Assembly: GCA_900550185.1 (NCBI GenBank)
Contig: URRN01000002.1
Location: 1 to 53,396, forward strand
Reading direction: 5' to 3'
Length of the DNA stretch: 53,396 nt
Origin: an uncultured Collinsella sp.
GTDB lineage: Bacteria > Actinomycetota > Coriobacteriia > Coriobacteriales > Coriobacteriaceae
In this document: positions 29,096 to 38,100 of the stretch, piece after piece
How the letters are laid out: each line of letters begins with the position of its first letter
Position numbering within the stretch: position 1 is the stretch's first letter
Translations under genes and position numbers: made by a program
The notes under the pieces: model-generated
Database searches by the model: none
What the model was told of the DNA's origin: nothing
Seen by the model: the letters and a program-made list of their open reading frames with translations, nothing else

Positions 29096-30388
29096 ATGGG
29101 ACTTCTAGATATTTTCCGTCCCAAGCACGCACAGCAGGCCTCCAAGGTCGTGCTCGCGCCAGAGTTCAAGACGCTAACCGAATACGCACCGGCTTTCTCC
29201 ACGTGGGGCGGACAGCTCTACGAGAAGGCCCTCACGCGCTCAGCAATCGAGAAGAGCGCCATGTTCGCGTCGAAACTCAAGCCCGAGGTGCTTGGCGACT
29301 CCAAACCGCGCATCAAGCGCATGATCCTGACCGCCCCCAACCAGTACATGAGCTGGCCTAAGATGTTGGCCCGCCTCATGACCATCATGCTCAACGACAA
29401 CACGGCGGCGGTCGTCCCGTCGCTCGACACCGGCGGCAACATCACGGGCCTGTTCCCGCTGAAGTTCGCACACGCCGAGGTCGTCGAGTACGCCGGCGAG
29501 CCTTGGATTAGGTTCTACCTCGACTCCGGCGACACGATGGCAATCGAACTCAGGTACGTGTGCCTGCTGACGCGCTTCCAGTACGAGAGCGACTTCTTCG
29601 GCAGCGCCAACGACGCGCTGAACTCGACGCTCGCGCTCATGGATTACCAGGAGCAGGCGCAGGAGGTCGCAATCAAGAACTCCGCCAAGATTCAGTTCAT
29701 CGGCGCTATCAACGGCTCCGTCAGGCCGGAGGACCTCGACAGGAAGCGAAAAGAGTTCTCGGAGACGAACCTAAGCTCAAAGAACACCTCGGGCCTGATG
29801 CTCTACGACAACACTTTCGAGAACATCAAGCAGGTTGAGCCTCAGAACTACACCATCGACTCCGGCGAGATGGAGCGCATCGAGACGAACGTCTACAACT
29901 ATTTCGGAATCAACGAGGACATCATCCAGTCCAAGTACTCCGAGGAGACGTTCGGCGCGTTCTACGAGAGCCAGATTGAGCCGTTCGCGGTCCAGCTCGG
30001 AGAGGGCCTCAGCCAGATGCTGTTCACGCCCATCGAGCGCCGCCACGGCAACGGCATCTGCTTCAGCGCGAACAGGCTGGAGTACGCCACCAACGCATCA
30101 AAGCGAAACATGATCCGAGACATGCTCGACCGCCGCGTCATGACCATTAACGAGTCGCGCGAGGTCCTACAGCTACCGCCCGTGCCGGGAGGCGACGTCT
30201 TCATCGAGCGCGGCGAGTACGTCGTGTTCGACGCCGACGGAAACGTCCAGGTGCAGACGGGTGGAAAGACCCCGCTCGTGGCACGCCCGAAGGGCAACAG
30301 CTATGGCGAGGGCGAGCTTGACCTCGAGGGCGACGACGCCATCTACAACGACGTCGACACCAAGGGAAAGAAGGAGGAGGACGACTGA
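29096..30388 (+). CDS. Portal protein (HK97 type)
   Basis: 430 residues, the usual size for HK97-like portals. It has MGLLDIFRPKHAQQ at the start, the family motif SPxx-like LTAPNQYMSWPKMLARLM, and the closing segment RRVMTINESREVLQLPPVPGG. It forms the dodecameric ring at the head vertex through which DNA passes. Its start codon sits right at a predicted transcription start. The next gene overlaps its stop. Confidence 0.93.
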   Translation: MGLLDIFRPKHAQQASKVVLAPEFKTLTEYAPAFSTWGGQLYEKALTRSAIEKSAMFASKLKPEVLGDSKPRIKRMILTAPNQYMSWPKMLARLMTIMLNDNTAAVVPSLDTGGNITGLFPLKFAHAEVVEYAGEPWIRFYLDSGDTMAIELRYVCLLTRFQYESDFFGSANDALNSTLALMDYQEQAQEVAIKNSAKIQFIGAINGSVRPEDLDRKRKEFSETNLSSKNTSGLMLYDNTFENIKQVEPQNYTIDSGEMERIETNVYNYFGINEDIIQSKYSEETFGAFYESQIEPFAVQLGEGLSQMLFTPIERRHGNGICFSANRLEYATNASKRNMIRDMLDRRVMTINESREVLQLPPVPGGDVFIERGEYVVFDADGNVQVQTGGKTPLVARPKGNSYGEGELDLEGDDAIYNDVDTKGKKEEDD

Positions 30389-30993
30389 TGCCCTACAAAC
30401 CCGGCCAGCGCGAGTATCGCAGCTTCGCTGGCAACTTCCATGCGGTCGCGGAAACAGAGGACCGCAGGAGCGCGTACACGGTCGAGGGCTACGCGACCAC
30501 CTTCGACGTCCCGTACGACTTCAGGCGCGCGAAGGAGTGCATCCGCTCCACGGCAATGGCCGGTGCCGACATGTCGGATGTCATCTTCCAGCTCAACCAC
30601 TGCGGCCAGACGCTGGCGCGACTCAAGAACGGCACGCTTGAGCTTACCGTCGACGAGCACGGCCTGTTCGTCCGTGCCGACCTAAGCGGATCGCAGGCCG
30701 GACGCGACTTGTACGAGGCCATCAGCAACGGGCTCATCGACAAGATGAGCTGGGGCTTCAACGTTGCCCCCGACGGCTGGGAGTGGGACGAGGAAACCCG
30801 CACCAGCTACATCACCAAGGTCGAGAAGGTGTTCGACGTATCCGCCGTATCCATCCCGGCCGACCAAGACACAGACATTCACGCGCGTTCCTACCTCGAC
30901 GGAGTGATCGAGCAGGAGCACCAGGAGTTGGTGCGCCGCGAGAACGAGCGCAGGCAGCGTCAGGCGGCCGCGCTCAAGCTACGTTTGCTCTAA
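30388..30993 (+). CDS. Prohead maturation protease (S78 family)
   Basis: 201 residues. YTVEGYATTFDVPYD, FQLNHCGQTLARL with the catalytic His, and VSAVSIPADQDT with Ser at the end of the core match the HK97 prohead protease family. It cleaves the delta domain of the capsid protein during head maturation. The C-terminal tail is basic and helical. Confidence 0.92.
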   Translation: MPYKPGQREYRSFAGNFHAVAETEDRRSAYTVEGYATTFDVPYDFRRAKECIRSTAMAGADMSDVIFQLNHCGQTLARLKNGTLELTVDEHGLFVRADLSGSQAGRDLYEAISNGLIDKMSWGFNVAPDGWEWDEETRTSYITKVEKVFDVSAVSIPADQDTDIHARSYLDGVIEQEHQELVRRENERRQRQAAALKLRLL

Positions 30994-31009
30994 CGAAAGG
31001 AACAAGAAA

Positions 31010-32308
31010 ATGGAGTTCATCCCCATGGACGCGGCCCAGTACCGCGCCCTCGATGACGCCTCCCTCGAGCACCGCCGTGCCGAGGTAGTCGCCGAACTCG
31101 ACAACGCCGACAGCACCGTCGGCATGGACGTCCTCAACGAGGAGGTCCGCCTCATCCAGGAGGAGGTCGAGCGCCGCAACCAGGCCAACGCACTCCGCTC
31201 CTCCCGTGTCGCTGCCGTCGCCAACGGTGCCGGCGCACTCGTCACCGGCGGCGCTCAGACCGCCAACCCCGACGTCTACGTCACCCGCAACGAGGACCCG
31301 TTCGACACCGAGGACTACAACCGCGCCTTCTACGACTACACCGTCCGCGGCATCGAGTACCCCGACGGCCTCGTGACCCGCGGCATGGTCCCCGAGAACG
31401 TCCGCGCCGACGCCTTCACGCAGACCTCCGACGTCCCGCACTTCATCCCGACCACCCTCTCGAACACCATCATCCAGAAGATGTCCGAGTACGGCACCAT
31501 CTGGCCCAAGTTCACCAAGATGAACGTCCAGGGCGGCCTTGAGATCAGCATCTGGGACTACCTGCCCACCGCCAGCTGGGTCACCGAGGCCAAGCCCTCC
31601 GACACCCAGAAGGCAACCGATGCCGACCGCATCTCCTTCCTCTACTACATGCTCGAGGTCAAGGTCGCCCAGAGCTTCCTGTCCCAGGTGACCACCATGG
31701 ACATGTTCCAGCGCCAGTTCCCCGAGAAGTGCGCAGAGGCCATGGTCCGCGCCCTCGAGGCTGCCGGCGTGAACGGCAGCGGCTCCGGTATGCCGCTCGG
31801 CATCCTCAAGGACACCCGCCTCACCGACGCCAACAAGGTGACCTTCGACGAGAAGGCCATCGGCACGTGGGCAGGCTGGGTCAACGTCCTCAAGAAGGTC
31901 AAGGCCCCGTACCGCAGCCGCGGCGAGTGGACCATGACCCAGGCAACGTGGGACACCTACGTCGACGGCATGGTCGACGCAAACGGCCAGCCGGTCGCCC
32001 GCGTCAACTACGGCCTCGACGGCGCTCACAGCGAGTCCTACCGCCTGATGGGCAAGAACGTGAACATCGTCCCCGAGGACATCCTGCCCAACTACGAGGA
32101 CGCCAAGGGCGGCGCTGCCGACACCCCCTGCATCCTGTTCGGCAACCTGTCCAACTACATCGTCAACCAGCAGATGGGCATGCGCTCCGTCCGCTGGAAC
32201 GACGAGGACAAGAACGTCACCAAGCTCAAGATGCAGACCGTCGTCGACGGCAAGCTCGGCGACACCAACGGCCTGCTCGTCATCTCCGCCCCCAAGAAGA
32301 CGGCTTAG
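31010..32308 (+). CDS. Major capsid protein (HK97 fold)
   Basis: 432 residues. The first ~100 residues (EFIPMDAAQYRALDDASLEH, helical, charged) form the scaffolding delta domain removed by the protease. The remainder shows HK97-fold features: FIPTTLSNTIIQKMSEYGTI, a P-loop/E-loop region, and IVNQQMGMRSVRWND. AAAGGAACAAG precedes the ATG. Strong C-ending codon preference fits high expression. Confidence 0.93.
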   Translation: MEFIPMDAAQYRALDDASLEHRRAEVVAELDNADSTVGMDVLNEEVRLIQEEVERRNQANALRSSRVAAVANGAGALVTGGAQTANPDVYVTRNEDPFDTEDYNRAFYDYTVRGIEYPDGLVTRGMVPENVRADAFTQTSDVPHFIPTTLSNTIIQKMSEYGTIWPKFTKMNVQGGLEISIWDYLPTASWVTEAKPSDTQKATDADRISFLYYMLEVKVAQSFLSQVTTMDMFQRQFPEKCAEAMVRALEAAGVNGSGSGMPLGILKDTRLTDANKVTFDEKAIGTWAGWVNVLKKVKAPYRSRGEWTMTQATWDTYVDGMVDANGQPVARVNYGLDGAHSESYRLMGKNVNIVPEDILPNYEDAKGGAADTPCILFGNLSNYIVNQQMGMRSVRWNDEDKNVTKLKMQTVVDGKLGDTNGLLVISAPKKTA

Positions 32309-32328
32309 CCCATGGGAGGTGACGCGGC

Positions 32329-32613
32329 ATGGCGCTCCTAGACGAGGTCAAGGTGGCCCTGCGCGTCACCTCCGATGCCTTCGATACGGAGATTCAGGGC
32401 CTCATCGAGGCGGCCAAGCGCGACCTTAACCGCGTTGGCGTCGACGAGGCCCTCGTCGATTCCGACCCGCTCGCGAAGATGGCGGTCATCCTTTTCGCGA
32501 AGTCGAGGTTCGGTTACGACAACAGCGATGCGTCACGCTTCGAGGACGCATACAGGCAGACGGTCGTTGACATCCTCAACTCGCCGACGTCCTACGGGGG
32601 CGACGGCAAATGA
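32329..32613 (+). CDS. Head-tail connector (gp6-like)
   Basis: 94 residues, helical: LLDEVKVALRVTSDAFDTEI, IEAAKRDLNRVGVDEAL, then AVILFAKSRFGYDN. This is the DNA-packaging adaptor family (HK97 gp6/phage_connect) that forms a ring below the portal. ATG follows GGGAGGTGAC. Confidence 0.85.
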   Translation: MALLDEVKVALRVTSDAFDTEIQGLIEAAKRDLNRVGVDEALVDSDPLAKMAVILFAKSRFGYDNSDASRFEDAYRQTVVDILNSPTSYGGDGK

Positions 32614-32918
32614 GGTGGAACGACGTCTGCTTCCTGCTCGCGTGGCCCGACATGGTCCAGGACGAGGCTGGAAACGTGATTCAGGGGCAGCCTGAGCGCA
32701 GGATGCGCTACTGCAACCGCTTCACCGTCGGCAGCGACCTGTGGGCCACGTCGTTCGACGTCGGCCTCCGCGCCGACGCGCTCATCCAGCTCAGGGCAGA
32801 CGAGTACTCAGGCGAGAGCGAGGTCGAGTTCGGCGGAGTCCAGTACGACGTCGAGAACGCCTCGGTTTCGGGCGAGTTCGTGAAGCTACAGCTGGGGAGG
32901 CACGTCTCCAATGGCTAG
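32610..32918 (+). CDS. Head-closure/stopper protein
   Basis: 102 residues, mostly beta, with the pattern RMRYCNRFTVGSDLW and EYSGESEVEFGGVQYDVENA of the phage head-tail joining (SPP1 gp16-like) family. It overlaps the connector gene (ATGA) and the next gene, as usual in this order. Confidence 0.72.
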   Translation: MRWNDVCFLLAWPDMVQDEAGNVIQGQPERRMRYCNRFTVGSDLWATSFDVGLRADALIQLRADEYSGESEVEFGGVQYDVENASVSGEFVKLQLGRHVSNG

Positions 32919-33294
32919 CAGGACTGTCGGGGCCGACGCCTTCGCATCGGCGCTCGACGAGATATTCGGAGACATCAAGGCCGTATCGTGCGACGACCTC
33001 CTCGAGTCCGTAAAGGACGGCTCCGAGGAGGCAAAGCAAGCGTGGCGCGAGGGCGCTCCGGTCCGCACCGGCGACTACAGCAAGTCGATCCGCTACAGAG
33101 TCGAGGGGACTGAGGAGAAGCCAGAGTCGCACGTCTACTCGACGAAACCGGGCCTCCCGCACCTCCTCGAGAAGGGCCACGCCACCATCGGCGGCGGCCG
33201 CGTGCCCGGAAGGCCCCACGTCGCCCCGGCGGCCGAGCGCGGCTTCCAGAAGGCATACGAATCGCTTGTCCAGAGGCTGGAGGCCGACCTATGA
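32911..33294 (+). CDS. HK97 gp10-like head-tail protein
   Basis: 127 residues: SVKDGSEEAKQAWREGAPVR, TGDYSKSIRYR, HLLEKGHATIGGG and VPGRPHVAPAAERGF, the latter two being hallmarks of the HK97 gp10 family of tail-neck proteins. It starts inside the previous gene. Confidence 0.88.
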   Translation: MASRTVGADAFASALDEIFGDIKAVSCDDLLESVKDGSEEAKQAWREGAPVRTGDYSKSIRYRVEGTEEKPESHVYSTKPGLPHLLEKGHATIGGGRVPGRPHVAPAAERGFQKAYESLVQRLEADL

Positions 33295-33758
33295 GCAATG
33301 TGGGCGTCATCGGCGCGACGCTGACCGGACCGCTCGGGAAGACCGAGGACGGAATCGTCATCGGCGCGAACGTTGAGGTCGTCGAGCCGACTGCGCACAT
33401 CGGAGAGGCCATCGAGCTGTTCGGGTCGTTCGACAGGCTCGTCTACGAGGCGTGCAGGTCAACCGGCATCGCCGGAACGCACCAGGCGTACCCGGAGGGG
33501 TCGAAGGTCAAGCCGCCGTTCTTCGTCTACTCGCTCGACTCCGGCGGAGAGCAGTACGCGGACGACGACAACTGGTACTCGATGCCGAGGTACCGGGTCG
33601 AACTCATCGAGAGGCAGGCCGACCCGGTGGTCGAGACAGCCCTTCTGATGGCCCTGAAACGGGCGTTCGGACCCGTCCGCGTGTACGAGGACTGGTCGGA
33701 GTCGGAGCACGCGCGAATCGTCTCCTATTACTTCACAGTTACCAAGGAAGGGAACTAA
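33291..33758 (+). CDS. Probable tail terminator protein
   Basis: 155 residues, alpha/beta: YPEGSKVKPPFFVYSLDSGG, YRVELIERQADPVVETALLM and SEHARIVSYYFTV. Position between gp10-like and major tail protein genes and the PPFxVY segment are those of tail-terminator (tail completion) proteins. The N-terminal 40 residues are less typical. Confidence 0.72.
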   Translation: MSNVGVIGATLTGPLGKTEDGIVIGANVEVVEPTAHIGEAIELFGSFDRLVYEACRSTGIAGTHQAYPEGSKVKPPFFVYSLDSGGEQYADDDNWYSMPRYRVELIERQADPVVETALLMALKRAFGPVRVYEDWSESEHARIVSYYFTVTKEGN

Positions 33759-33761
33759 CCA

Positions 33762-34328
33762 ATGGCAAAGGTTAAGTACGGACTCAAGAACGTCCACTAT
33801 GCCGTCTGGGACTCCGAGAAGTCCCAGTACAAGACGCCTGTCAAGGCACCCGGCGCTAAGAAGCTCACCGTCGAGTACGACGGCGACGTTACCAAGTTCT
33901 ACGCCGACGACGTCGTGTACGCCACCTTCGTCGACTCCTCCAGCATCTCCGGCGAGCTTGAGCTTGCCGACACCGAGGAGCAGATGCTCATCGACCTGCT
34001 CGGATACATCGACGACGGCGGACTCCTGCTCGAGGACATGGACAGCACGGGCGTCGAGTTCGCCCTGATGTTCGAGGTCAACGGCGACCCCTACAAGCGC
34101 CGCTGCGTCTACTACAGCTGCAAGCTGTCTCGCCCCAACACCGAGGCGAACACCAGGGAGGACACGACCGACCCCGACACCGACACCTACAGCTTCTCCG
34201 CCGCAGGCAAGCAGCTCACGTTCAAGGGCGAGTCCAAGAACATCTCCAAGGCCACCGTCAAGTCCACCGACAAGGCCAAGTACGACTCCTTCTTCGATAG
34301 CGTCCTGCTTCCGACCGCTTCGGCCTAG
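33762..34328 (+). CDS. Major tail tube protein
   Basis: 188 residues: MAKVKYGLKNVHYAV, a beta-rich core (KLTVEYDGDVTKFYADDVVY), and a C-terminus with NTREDTTDPDTDTYSFSA, typical of the siphophage tail tube family. AAGGAAGGG precedes the ATG. Two hairpin terminators follow it, which would lower expression of the chaperone genes beyond compared with this abundant protein. Confidence 0.9.
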   Translation: MAKVKYGLKNVHYAVWDSEKSQYKTPVKAPGAKKLTVEYDGDVTKFYADDVVYATFVDSSSISGELELADTEEQMLIDLLGYIDDGGLLLEDMDSTGVEFALMFEVNGDPYKRRCVYYSCKLSRPNTEANTREDTTDPDTDTYSFSAAGKQLTFKGESKNISKATVKSTDKAKYDSFFDSVLLPTASA

Positions 34329-34339
34329 ACAAACAGCTG

Positions 34340-34370
34340 AAAAGGGGCACCTGCGGGTGCCCCTTTTCTT
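34340..34370 (+). terminator. Intrinsic terminator after major tail protein gene
   Basis: Stem AAAAGGGGCACC / GGTGCCCCTTTT with a 4-base loop and following T residues (34363-34371), 12 bases after the stop. Confidence 0.88.
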
Positions 34371-34380
34371 TTGAAAGAAA

Positions 34381-34431
34381 CACGCGGACCTCTCGTCGAG
34401 TAGGCGGGCGAGAGGCCCGCGTGTCTCTTTT
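34381..34431 (+). terminator. Second tandem hairpin terminator
   Basis: Stem 34381-34395 / 34409-34423 (CACGCGGACCTCTCG core, near perfect) followed by TCTCTTTT. Together with the previous hairpin it attenuates read-through into the tail assembly genes. Confidence 0.75.
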
Positions 34432-34457
34432 AACGCCTACAAGGAAAGGTAGACAGC

Positions 34458-34934
34458 ATGAAATACGACATCGACGGCACCGGGGAGCTTGAGTACATCT
34501 GCTCCGCGTACACGACCTACCTGTATGAGCAGGAGTTCGGACTGTCCCTCATCGCGGACTTTTACAACAAGGTCGACCTCGGTGACGACAGCGGCAAGGT
34601 GGTGACCGCCGAGTTCGTCGAGAACAGGCTCGCCGAGAACATGCCCGTCGACGAGAAGACCGGTAAGCAGAAGCCGTTGCCGAAGGCCACGTCCGCACTC
34701 GTGCGCAAGGCCTTCCCCCAGTACGTGAGCACCGTCATCGACTACACGAAAGACCGATGGGACGCGACCCTGCGCGTCATGTGGGCCATGCGCAAGACGG
34801 CCTGCGACGTCGCCGGCGACGCCTGCCCGACGTTCAGGCAGTGGCTCATGGGCCTCGGCCAGGTGAACATGCGCGACACCAACTTCGCTGCGTTCGAGGA
34901 GACGCAGCGCGGCCTGTTTCACACCCGCTCTTAA
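34458..34934 (+). CDS. Tail assembly chaperone (gpG-like)
   Basis: 158 residues: MKYDIDGTGELEYICSAYT, EFGLSLIADFYNKV, FPQYVSTVIDYTKDRWD, matching the G-type chaperones that coat the tape measure during tail assembly. The gene ends TCT TAA G, after which an overlapping +1 frame continues as the next gene. The frame relation and spacing suggest a frameshifted G-T fusion. Confidence 0.82.
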   Translation: MKYDIDGTGELEYICSAYTTYLYEQEFGLSLIADFYNKVDLGDDSGKVVTAEFVENRLAENMPVDEKTGKQKPLPKATSALVRKAFPQYVSTVIDYTKDRWDATLRVMWAMRKTACDVAGDACPTFRQWLMGLGQVNMRDTNFAAFEETQRGLFHTRS

Positions 34935-34938
34935 GGGA

Positions 34939-35151
34939 GTGCCGGCGCAGTCCGGCGAATCGGGCGAAGACCCGCTCCGGTACACGCGAATCTTCTCATC
35001 CGGCCTCCGCGCGGGCATCCCGTGGGACCGCCTGATGACGATGCGCCTGCCGGAGCTGCTGATGTTCCTTCAGTCGACCGTGCCGCAGCGAAACGGCTCC
35101 GACGGCACGCGCGACGCAACCCTAGAAGACATAGACCGGCTGCTCGGTTAA
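34939..35151 (+). CDS. Tail assembly chaperone T-like segment
   Basis: 70 residues from GTG 34939: PLRYTRIFSSGLRAGIPWDR, LPELLMFLQSTVPQ, typical of the short second part of G/T chaperone pairs. AAGGGA abuts the GTG with no usable spacer, so independent start is doubtful. The frame is open upstream across the end of the G gene, so it may be made as a C-terminal extension by a +1 or -2 shift. Confidence 0.72.
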   Translation: MPAQSGESGEDPLRYTRIFSSGLRAGIPWDRLMTMRLPELLMFLQSTVPQRNGSDGTRDATLEDIDRLLG

Positions 35152-35171
35152 CAGGAAGGGCAGGGTGACCC

Positions 35172-38100
35172 ATGGCGGACGCATATCGCGGACTGACCAT
35201 CAAGATCGGCGGCGACACCACCAAGCTCACCGCCGCCCTCAAGGCAGCTACCAAGGCCGGTGCCGAGACTCAAAGGCAGCTCAAGGCCATCACCAAGGCC
35301 TCCAACCTCGACCCCGGTAGCCTGACCAACGTCACGCGAAAGTACGAACTTCTCAAGGACCGCGCACAGGAGGCCGCCCTCAAGCTCAAGACGCTCAAGG
35401 AGGCCCACGAGCAGCTGTCCAGGGCGACCGCTACCGGTACCGACCGAAGCGTCAAGGAGCTTGCGGAGCACACCGAGAACGCGGCCCTGAACGCACAGCT
35501 CGCGCTCAAGCGATACAACGCGCTCAACGCGGAACTCGACAAGATGTACGGCCCAATCAACAAGGCCGCACGCGCGATGGAGGAGTTTCCCGACGACTTC
35601 AAACTCTCCTACGCCATCCGCAGCTCCAACGAGGAGTTCGAGACGACCGTCGCCAAGCTCAAGGAAGTCGGACTCGTCACCGATGACGACATCGACGCCA
35701 TCATGGAAATGCGCGGTGCATGGCAGCAGGCGTTCGACGAGAACGAGGCGGCAAAGCAGGTCGCCGAGCTGAAGCATCTCGAGAACGAGATCGACGTTAC
35801 CACGTCCGACGTGAGGAGCCTGTCCACGCAGATGGGCAAGCTCAATATCCCGTCGAGCCTGGCCCAGGGGTTCATCACGACCGACCGCGAGGTCGAGAAG
35901 ATGGACGCATCCATCAAGGACCTCATCTCCGACGCGAAGCGCTGCGATGCGGCCCTCAAGATGAACCCGAACAACATGACGGCCGCCGAGCGCAAGCTGA
36001 ACGACCTCGCGCGGGCCGCCGAGCTTGCCAAGCACAAGGCCGAGCTTCTCGGCGACAAACTGAAGGCGTACGAGGAGTCCGGCGTCGACAAGGTCGCCGC
36101 CTCTACCAAGAACGTCGCAATCGAGGCCCAGAAGGCCACAGAGCACTGGTCCGGCATCAACTCGGAGCTTCAGCACGCCAAGGCTGCCCTACAGGACGCC
36201 GAGAGCCGCATGAAGCAGGTCGACCAGTCTGCCAAGTCCACTGAGGACGACTACAAGCAGGCCGCAGAGGCCGTGCTCAAGGCGAAGACCGCCGTGTACG
36301 AGCTGTCCGCGGAGGAGAAGAAGGCGGCATCCGCCCGAGACTCCGCGAACATGCAGAAGGAGTACGTCGAGGTCAAGCAGACCGCCGAGGAAGCCAAGAT
36401 TCAGGTCGACGAACTCGCATCGTCCATGCGCAACATGGGTGGCACCGTCGAGTTCGGATGGTCCACCGTGAAGTCGCTCGGCATGACACTGTCCGCCACG
36501 CTGACCCCGGCGATGGTCGCGCTCGGCGGCGCGTCCATCAGCGCCGCGAACGACATGGACTCCGCCTACCGCGACATGCGCAAGACCGTCAACGGCACCG
36601 AGCAGGACTTCGAGAGCCTCAAGCAGGCCGCAATCGACTTCTCCAACACGCATGTAACGTCCGCGTCGCAGATCCTGTCCATCCAGGCAATCGGCGGCGA
36701 GCTTGGAATCGCCACAGAGGCGCTCGACACGTTCGCGACGACCGTCTCGAACATCGACGTCGCCACCGACCTCAATGCCGACGAGGCCGCGACTGCCCTC
36801 GGACAGCTCGCGAACATCCTCGACGACCTCGACGAGAGCCACATGCCGGCGTTCTCCGACTCGCTCGTGCGCCTCGGAAACAACGGTGCGTCGACCGAGT
36901 CGCAGATCATCGACATCGCCAAGCGCATCGGCTCCATGGGTTCCATCATCGGCATGACCACGCCGGACATCCTCGCATGGGCCTCGTCCATCGCGTCGAC
37001 CGGCCAGAACGCCGAGTCCGCCGGCACCGCCATCAGCAAGACGATGTCCAACATCGAGACTGCTGTGGCACAGGGCGGAGGCTCGCTCGACGCCTTTGCA
37101 AGGACGTCGCAGATGTCCGCGGAGGACTTCAAGGCCGCATGGGACAAGGACCCGACTGCCGTGCTGAAGGCGTTCGTCGAGGGCCTCAAGGGAATCGAGG
37201 AGAGCGGCGGTTCCGCCGACGCGACCCTCGTCGACCTCGGCATCACCTCGGTCCGCCAGAAGCAGGCGGTCGAGGGACTGATGCAGACGGTCGAGGGACT
37301 AGACGACAACCTCACGATGTCGCGCGACGCGTGGAGCGGAGTGAGCGACGAGTGGGGGGACGCGGGCGACGCCGCCGCAGAGGCGAGCAAGAAGGCCGAG
37401 GGCCTGTCCGGCTCAATCTCCCGAATCGAGAACGCCGGCGAGAACGCCGCGTCCGCGCTCGGCGACGCTCTGGCACCGATTTTCTCCCGTGTTGCCGACG
37501 TCGCAGGCGATGCCGCCAAGAATTTCGCCAAGGCCGACGACAGCTTCCGTCTGTCTGCCGCAGGTGCTGGATTGCTGGCGGCAGCCGCAGGCCCTGTGCT
37601 GTCCATTATCGGAACGGCGGGAACAGGAGCGAAGCAGCTAAGGGAGCACCTGTCCAAGCTGAACAGCGCGTCGGCGAACGCGGCGAAGATGGCAGCGGCC
37701 ATGGCCGACGAGCTTTCGGGACTCACCGCCAAGGAGAAGCTCGCCGTAACGGGGACGAAGCTCCTGGCTGGTGCGAGCACCGTACTGAAGGCGTCGCTGC
37801 CGATTGTCGCCGTCAGTGCGGCAGTGGGCGTCGTCGGCGCACTCGTGGCCGAATATGCAAGGTGGAAGGAAAAGCAGGACCTCGTCAACGGCGCGATGCA
37901 GAGCGCCTCGTCCATCATCGACAGCCATAAGGGTTCAGTCGATGCGCTTGATGATGCCTATGCCGGACTCAAGCCGGACGTCGACGGACTCTATGAGTCC
38001 CTGAAAGACATCAACGATGGGTTCGCGTCCTCGCTCGACGACATCGGCTCGAACAAGTACCTCCTCGAGAGCTATATCGGCACCATCGAGGAGCTTACGT

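Noticed and set aside
30974..32029. Minus-strand frame of 351 codons under the capsid gene
   Set aside because: Same cause; Val/Leu/Gly/Asp-rich without motifs, and the capsid gene is certain.
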